A stretch of DNA of 11,856 bases from Pseudomonadota bacterium (GTDB taxonomy: Bacteria > Pseudomonadota > Gammaproteobacteria > Burkholderiales > Burkholderiaceae_F), in contig JAEZVV010000043.1 in the NCBI GenBank assembly GCA_023443095.1, forward strand, positions 1 through 11,856, written 5' to 3'. A model generated the notes under the pieces. The model saw nothing but the letters and a program-made list of their open reading frames with translations, was not told the DNA's origin and searched no databases. Positions 8,746 through 11,856 of this stretch are shown here, piece after piece. The position numbers and the translations under genes were made by a program. Position 1 is the stretch's first letter; each line of letters opens with the position of its first letter.

Positions 8746-8766
8746 GGGAGCCTGCGGGCTCCCTTT
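8746..8766 (+). other. GC-rich hairpin in the infB-rbfA gap
   Basis: GGGAGCC (8746-8752) pairs perfectly with GGCTCCC (8757-8763) around a TGCG loop. Only three T follow, then CGCG. It could be a leaky terminator that lowers rbfA-truB-typA expression relative to infB, or an mRNA-stabilising or processing hairpin. The short T-run makes efficient termination unlikely. Confidence 0.5.
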
Positions 8767-8820
8767 CGCGTTTCAATCCTGTCGTATTAGGGCGCGTTTA
8801 GGCCCGAGAGAGTCATCACT

Positions 8821-9180
8821 ATGAAGCCCAAGAAACCCGGTCGCGGCCTGCGCGTCGCAGACCAGATCCAGCGCGACCTCGCCGAACTGATTCCGCAGGA
8901 AGTGCGGGATCCGCGCGTCGGCCTCGTCACGCTCACCGGTTGCGAAGTCACGCCCGATTACGCCCACGCCAAGGTCTATTTCACCGTGATCGGCTCCGAG
9001 CCCGAGGTCGCGGCACAAGGCCTCAACGCCGCGGCGGGTCTGCTGCACAACCTCCTGTTCCGTCGCATCCGCATCCACACCGTGCCGCGGCTGCATTTCG
9101 TGCACGACGTCAGCGTCGAACGCGGCTTCGCGATGGACCAACTGATCAATTCGGCGGTCGGCAAGACCGGGCCGAACTAA
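8821..9180 (+). CDS. rbfA: RbfA, 30S ribosome-binding factor
   Basis: Small KH-fold protein that binds the 30S subunit near the 16S rRNA 5' helix during late maturation and cold adaptation. The product is 119 aa, within the family range. The N-terminal helix RVADQIQRDLAELIPQEVRDPRVG (11-34), the strand pair VTLTGCEVTPDYAHAKVYFTV (36-56) and the final KH part RRIRIHTVPRLHFVHDVSVERG (81-102) are typical. A GAGAGAG RBS (8806-8812) supports the ATG at 8821. It follows infB by 99 bp, the largest gap in the operon, which contains a GC-rich hairpin. truB starts 14 bp after its stop. The infB-rbfA-truB order is widely conserved. Confidence 0.96.
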   Translation: MKPKKPGRGLRVADQIQRDLAELIPQEVRDPRVGLVTLTGCEVTPDYAHAKVYFTVIGSEPEVAAQGLNAAAGLLHNLLFRRIRIHTVPRLHFVHDVSVERGFAMDQLINSAVGKTGPN

Positions 9181-9194
9181 GGCGGGCCAGCTTG

Positions 9195-10088
9195 ATGGGT
9201 AAACCGCGCGGCGAACGCGTCGATGGCGTCCTCCTGCTCGACAAATCGGGTGGAATGAGCTCGAACTTCGCTTTGCAAAAAGCGCGGCGGCTGATGAACG
9301 CGGCCAAGGCCGGGCACACCGGCACGCTCGACCCGATGGCCACCGGTTTGCTGCCGGTGACGCTGGGCGAAGCCACCAAGTTCTCGGCCGACCTGCTCGA
9401 CGCCGACAAGGCCTACGAGGCCACGATCCGGTTCGGCGCGACCACCACCACCGGCGATGCCGAAGGCGAGGTGATCGAGACCCGGCCGGTCAGCTTCAGC
9501 CGCGATCAGCTCGACGCCGCGATGGCCAGGCTGCGCGGCACGATCCAACAGGTTCCGCCGATGCATTCGGCGCTCAAGCGCGACGGCAAGCCGCTCTACG
9601 AGCTGGCGCGTGCCGGCATCGAAGTCGAACGCGCACCGCGCACCGTGGTGATCCACCGGTTCGAACTGATCGAACTCGACGGTGAGCAGGCCCGGGTCAC
9701 GGTCGATTGCAGTAAGGGAACTTACATCCGGGTGCTGGCCGAGGACCTCGGCCGGGCGCTCGGATGCGGCGCCCACCTGATCGCGCTGCGGCGCACCCGG
9801 GTGGGCCAACTCACCCTCGACGGCGCCGTGAGCCTCGAGCGGATGGGCGAGATGACGCTGGACGAGCGTCGTGTTGCACTCGCCCCGGCCGACCGGCTGC
9901 TGGCTTCGCTGGCGCGGGTCGATCTCGACGAGACGCTCGCCGCCCGTCTGCGGCAAGGCCAGCGTCTCGCCATTGAATGCCCCGACCGCGGCCGCGTCCG
10001 CGTCTACGGGCCCCAACAAGAACTGCTGGGAACGGCGCTCGTCAACGAGCGTGGCGTCCTCGCCCCCGAAAGACTGATTGCTTCTTAG
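9195..10088 (+). CDS. truB: TruB, tRNA pseudouridine-55 synthase
   Basis: Converts U55 in the T-loop of nearly all elongator tRNAs to pseudouridine and also acts as a tRNA chaperone. The product is 297 aa. The N-terminal GVLLLDKSGGMSSN (11-24) and the catalytic block AGHTGTLDPMATGLLP (39-54), with catalytic Asp46, are clear. A conserved Tyr-containing block, DKAYEATIRFGATTTTGDAEG, follows, then SKGTYIRVLAEDLG in the second half of the fold. The last 60 residues resemble the TruB C-terminal PUA-like domain. ATG 9195 is chosen because it places KPRGERVDGVLLLDK at the N-terminus, as in homologues; the in-frame extension upstream overlaps rbfA. The RBS is not obvious, so coupling to rbfA translation (14-bp gap) is likely. 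typA starts only 9 bp after the stop codon. Confidence 0.96.
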   Translation: MGKPRGERVDGVLLLDKSGGMSSNFALQKARRLMNAAKAGHTGTLDPMATGLLPVTLGEATKFSADLLDADKAYEATIRFGATTTTGDAEGEVIETRPVSFSRDQLDAAMARLRGTIQQVPPMHSALKRDGKPLYELARAGIEVERAPRTVVIHRFELIELDGEQARVTVDCSKGTYIRVLAEDLGRALGCGAHLIALRRTRVGQLTLDGAVSLERMGEMTLDERRVALAPADRLLASLARVDLDETLAARLRQGQRLAIECPDRGRVRVYGPQQELLGTALVNERGVLAPERLIAS

Positions 10089-10097
10089 GCCCAGACC

Positions 10098-11856
10098 ATG
10101 ACACGCGCTCTTCGCAACATCGCCATCATTGCCCACGTCGACCACGGTAAGACCACCCTGGTCGACAAGCTCCTGCAACAAGCCGGCACCTACCGCGAGA
10201 ACCAGGCGGTGACCGAACGCGTGATGGACAGCGGCGACATCGAAAAAGAACGCGGGATCACGATCCTGGCCAAGAACTGCGCAGTCCAATACGAAGGCAC
10301 CCACATCAACATCATCGACACCCCGGGCCACGCCGACTTCGGGGGCGAAGTCGAACGCGTGTTGTCGATGGTCGACGGTGTGCTGCTGTTGGTCGACGCG
10401 GTCGAAGGCCCGATGCCGCAGACCCGTTTCGTCACCCGCAAGGCGCTGGCGCTGGGCCTGAAGCCGATCGTGGTGGTCAACAAGATCGACCGGCCTGGGG
10501 CGCGTCCGGACTGGGTGATCAACCAGACCTTCGACCTCTTCGACAAGCTGGGCGCGACCGAAGAGCAGCTCGATTTTCCCGTGATCTACGCCTCGGCCTT
10601 GAACGGCTACGCCGGTACCACCCACAACGTCGACGAGCTCAAGGCGATCGGCAATATGCGCGCGCTGTTCGACACCGTGCTCGACTACGTGCCGGTGCGC
10701 GACGACGATCCCGATGGTCCGCTGCAGTTCCAGATCTGCTCGCTCGACTACAACAGCTACGTCGGCAAGATCGGCATTGGCCGCATCAAGCGCGGCCGCG
10801 TGCGGCCGCTGCAGGACGTCGTCATCCTCAACGGCCCCGACTCGACGCCGATCAAGGGCCGGATCAACCAGGTCCTGAAGTTCCAGGGGCTCGAGCGCAC
10901 CCTGGTCGACGAAGCGCAGGCCGGCGACATCGTGTTGATCAACGGCATCGAAGAGCTGGCGATCGGCTCGACCGTGTGCCAGCCCGACCGCCCCGACGCG
11001 CTGCCGCTGCTGCGTGTCGACGAGCCGACGCTGACCATGAACTTCCAGGTCAACTCGAGCCCGCTCGCCGGCCGCGAAGGCAAGTTCGTCACCAGCCGCC
11101 AGCTGCGCGACCGCCTCGAGCGCGAACTCAAGAGCAACGTCGCGATGCGCATGCGCCAGACCGACGACGAAACCGTGTTCGAAGTCGCCGGCCGCGGCGA
11201 GCTGCACCTCACCATCCTGCTCGAGAACATGCGCCGTGAAGGCTACGAGCTGGCCGTCTCGCGTCCGCGCGTCCTGTTCAAGGAAGTCGACGGCGAGAAG
11301 CTCGAGCCATACGAAATGCTCACGGTCGACGTCGAAGAACCCCACCAGGGCACGGTGATGGAAGAGCTCGGCCGCCGCAAGGGCGACCTGCAGGACATGC
11401 AGCCCGACGGCAAGGGCCGTGTTCGCCTCGAATACCGCATCCCTGCCCGCGGCCTGATCGGCTTCCAGGGCGAGTTCCTCACCATGACCCGCGGCACTGG
11501 TCTGATGAGCCACGTGTTCGACGACTACGGTCCGGTCAAGCCGGGCGAGATGGGCGAGCGCCGCAACGGCGTGCTGATCAGCCAGGACGACGGCGAAGCG
11601 GTCGCTTACGCGCTGTGGAAGCTGCAGGATCGCGGCCGCATGTTCGTGAACCCGGGCGATGCGCTGTATGAAGGCATGATCATCGGCATCCATAGCCGCG
11701 ACAACGATCTGGTCGTGAACCCCATCAAGGGCAAGCAGCTGACCAACGTGCGCGCCTCGGGCACCGACGAAGCCGTGCGCCTGGTTCCGCCATCCAGCTC
11801 ACCCTGGAGTACGCGGTGGAATTCATCGACGATGATGAACTGGTTGAGATCACGCC
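10098..11856 (+). CDS. typA: TypA/BipA ribosome-associated GTPase (partial, with an apparent frameshift near the end)
   Basis: EF-G-like GTPase that binds the ribosome and aids 50S assembly and growth at low temperature or under stress. The start is ATG 10098. G1 AHVDHGKTT (12-20), the G2 region GDIEKERGITI (46-56), G3 DTPGHADF (74-81) and G4 NKID (128-131) are intact. The TypA-specific part includes NSSPLAGREGKFVTSRQLRDR, GRGELHLTILLENMRREG, RGLIGFQGEFLTMTRGTG and the C-terminal NPIKGKQLTNVRASGTDEA. After Val563-Pro564 (11784-11789) the frame turns into a nonsense tail. Inserting one base near 11787-11791 restores IQLTLEYAVEFIDDDELVE, the expected TypA ending. A 1-base deletion is therefore present, most simply a sequencing or assembly error near the sequence end. 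The last part of the protein (a TypA is about 605 aa) lies outside the window. It is last in the operon, 9 bp after truB. Confidence 0.95.
   Translation, partial: MTRALRNIAIIAHVDHGKTTLVDKLLQQAGTYRENQAVTERVMDSGDIEKERGITILAKNCAVQYEGTHINIIDTPGHADFGGEVERVLSMVDGVLLLVDAVEGPMPQTRFVTRKALALGLKPIVVVNKIDRPGARPDWVINQTFDLFDKLGATEEQLDFPVIYASALNGYAGTTHNVDELKAIGNMRALFDTVLDYVPVRDDDPDGPLQFQICSLDYNSYVGKIGIGRIKRGRVRPLQDVVILNGPDSTPIKGRINQVLKFQGLERTLVDEAQAGDIVLINGIEELAIGSTVCQPDRPDALPLLRVDEPTLTMNFQVNSSPLAGREGKFVTSRQLRDRLERELKSNVAMRMRQTDDETVFEVAGRGELHLTILLENMRREGYELAVSRPRVLFKEVDGEKLEPYEMLTVDVEEPHQGTVMEELGRRKGDLQDMQPDGKGRVRLEYRIPARGLIGFQGEFLTMTRGTGLMSHVFDDYGPVKPGEMGERRNGVLISQDDGEAVAYALWKLQDRGRMFVNPGDALYEGMIIGIHSRDNDLVVNPIKGKQLTNVRASGTDEAVRLVPPSSSPWSTRWNSSTMMNWLRSR

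Noticed and set aside
9177..11693. 838-codon open frame on the minus strand opposite truB and typA
   Set aside because: Same antisense effect opposite two strongly conserved genes; no protein family features.

Overview
The window is a GC-rich chromosomal segment that looks betaproteobacterial. The protein sequences, together with the order rluB-rimP-nusA-infB-rbfA-truB-typA and scpB just upstream, fit the Rhodocyclales/Burkholderiales. The genus cannot be fixed from sequence reading alone. No rRNA, tRNA, insertion sequence, CRISPR array, phage gene or sign of recent transfer was seen. It is a housekeeping information-processing locus flanked by the start of an SOS mutagenesis cassette.

Left end (1-1063, minus strand): lexA is followed 59 bp downstream by imuA, which runs off the left edge. 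A perfect 16-bp SOS operator (CTGT-N8-ACAG, 1090-1105) lies over the lexA promoter, so LexA probably controls itself and imuA. ImuA belongs to the ImuA-ImuB-DnaE2 translesion synthesis system, so imuB and dnaE2 are expected beyond base 1.

Divergent region (1064-1469): about 400 bp without a convincing gene. It holds the lexA control region, a possible extended -10 promoter for scpB and a pair of competing inverted repeats.

Centre, first unit (1470-3462, plus strand): scpB (chromosome condensation) overlaps rluB (23S rRNA pseudouridine synthase) by 17 bp. scpA is not adjacent.

Leader region (3463-3682): a strong sigma70-type promoter (TTGTTT-N17-TATACT) is followed by a roughly 165-nt leader. 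The leader has several strong hairpins, some mutually exclusive, and a textbook intrinsic terminator (6-bp stem, nine T) about 40 nt before rimP. This looks like a transcription attenuator for the operon encoding the termination factor NusA, and it is the most interesting non-coding element here.

Main operon (3683 to right edge, plus strand): rimP (30S maturation), nusA (elongation/termination), infB (IF2), rbfA (30S maturation), truB (tRNA Psi55) and typA/bipA (ribosome-associated GTPase). The genes overlap or lie close together, except for a 99-bp infB-rbfA gap holding a GC-rich hairpin. They couple transcription elongation, ribosome assembly and translation initiation. typA is cut by the window edge and has an apparent 1-base deletion near 11787-11791, 65-70 bases from the end, probably a sequence or assembly error.

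Overall the gene content is ordinary. The features worth a second look are the nusA-operon leader, the SOS-controlled lexA-imuA pair and the typA frameshift.
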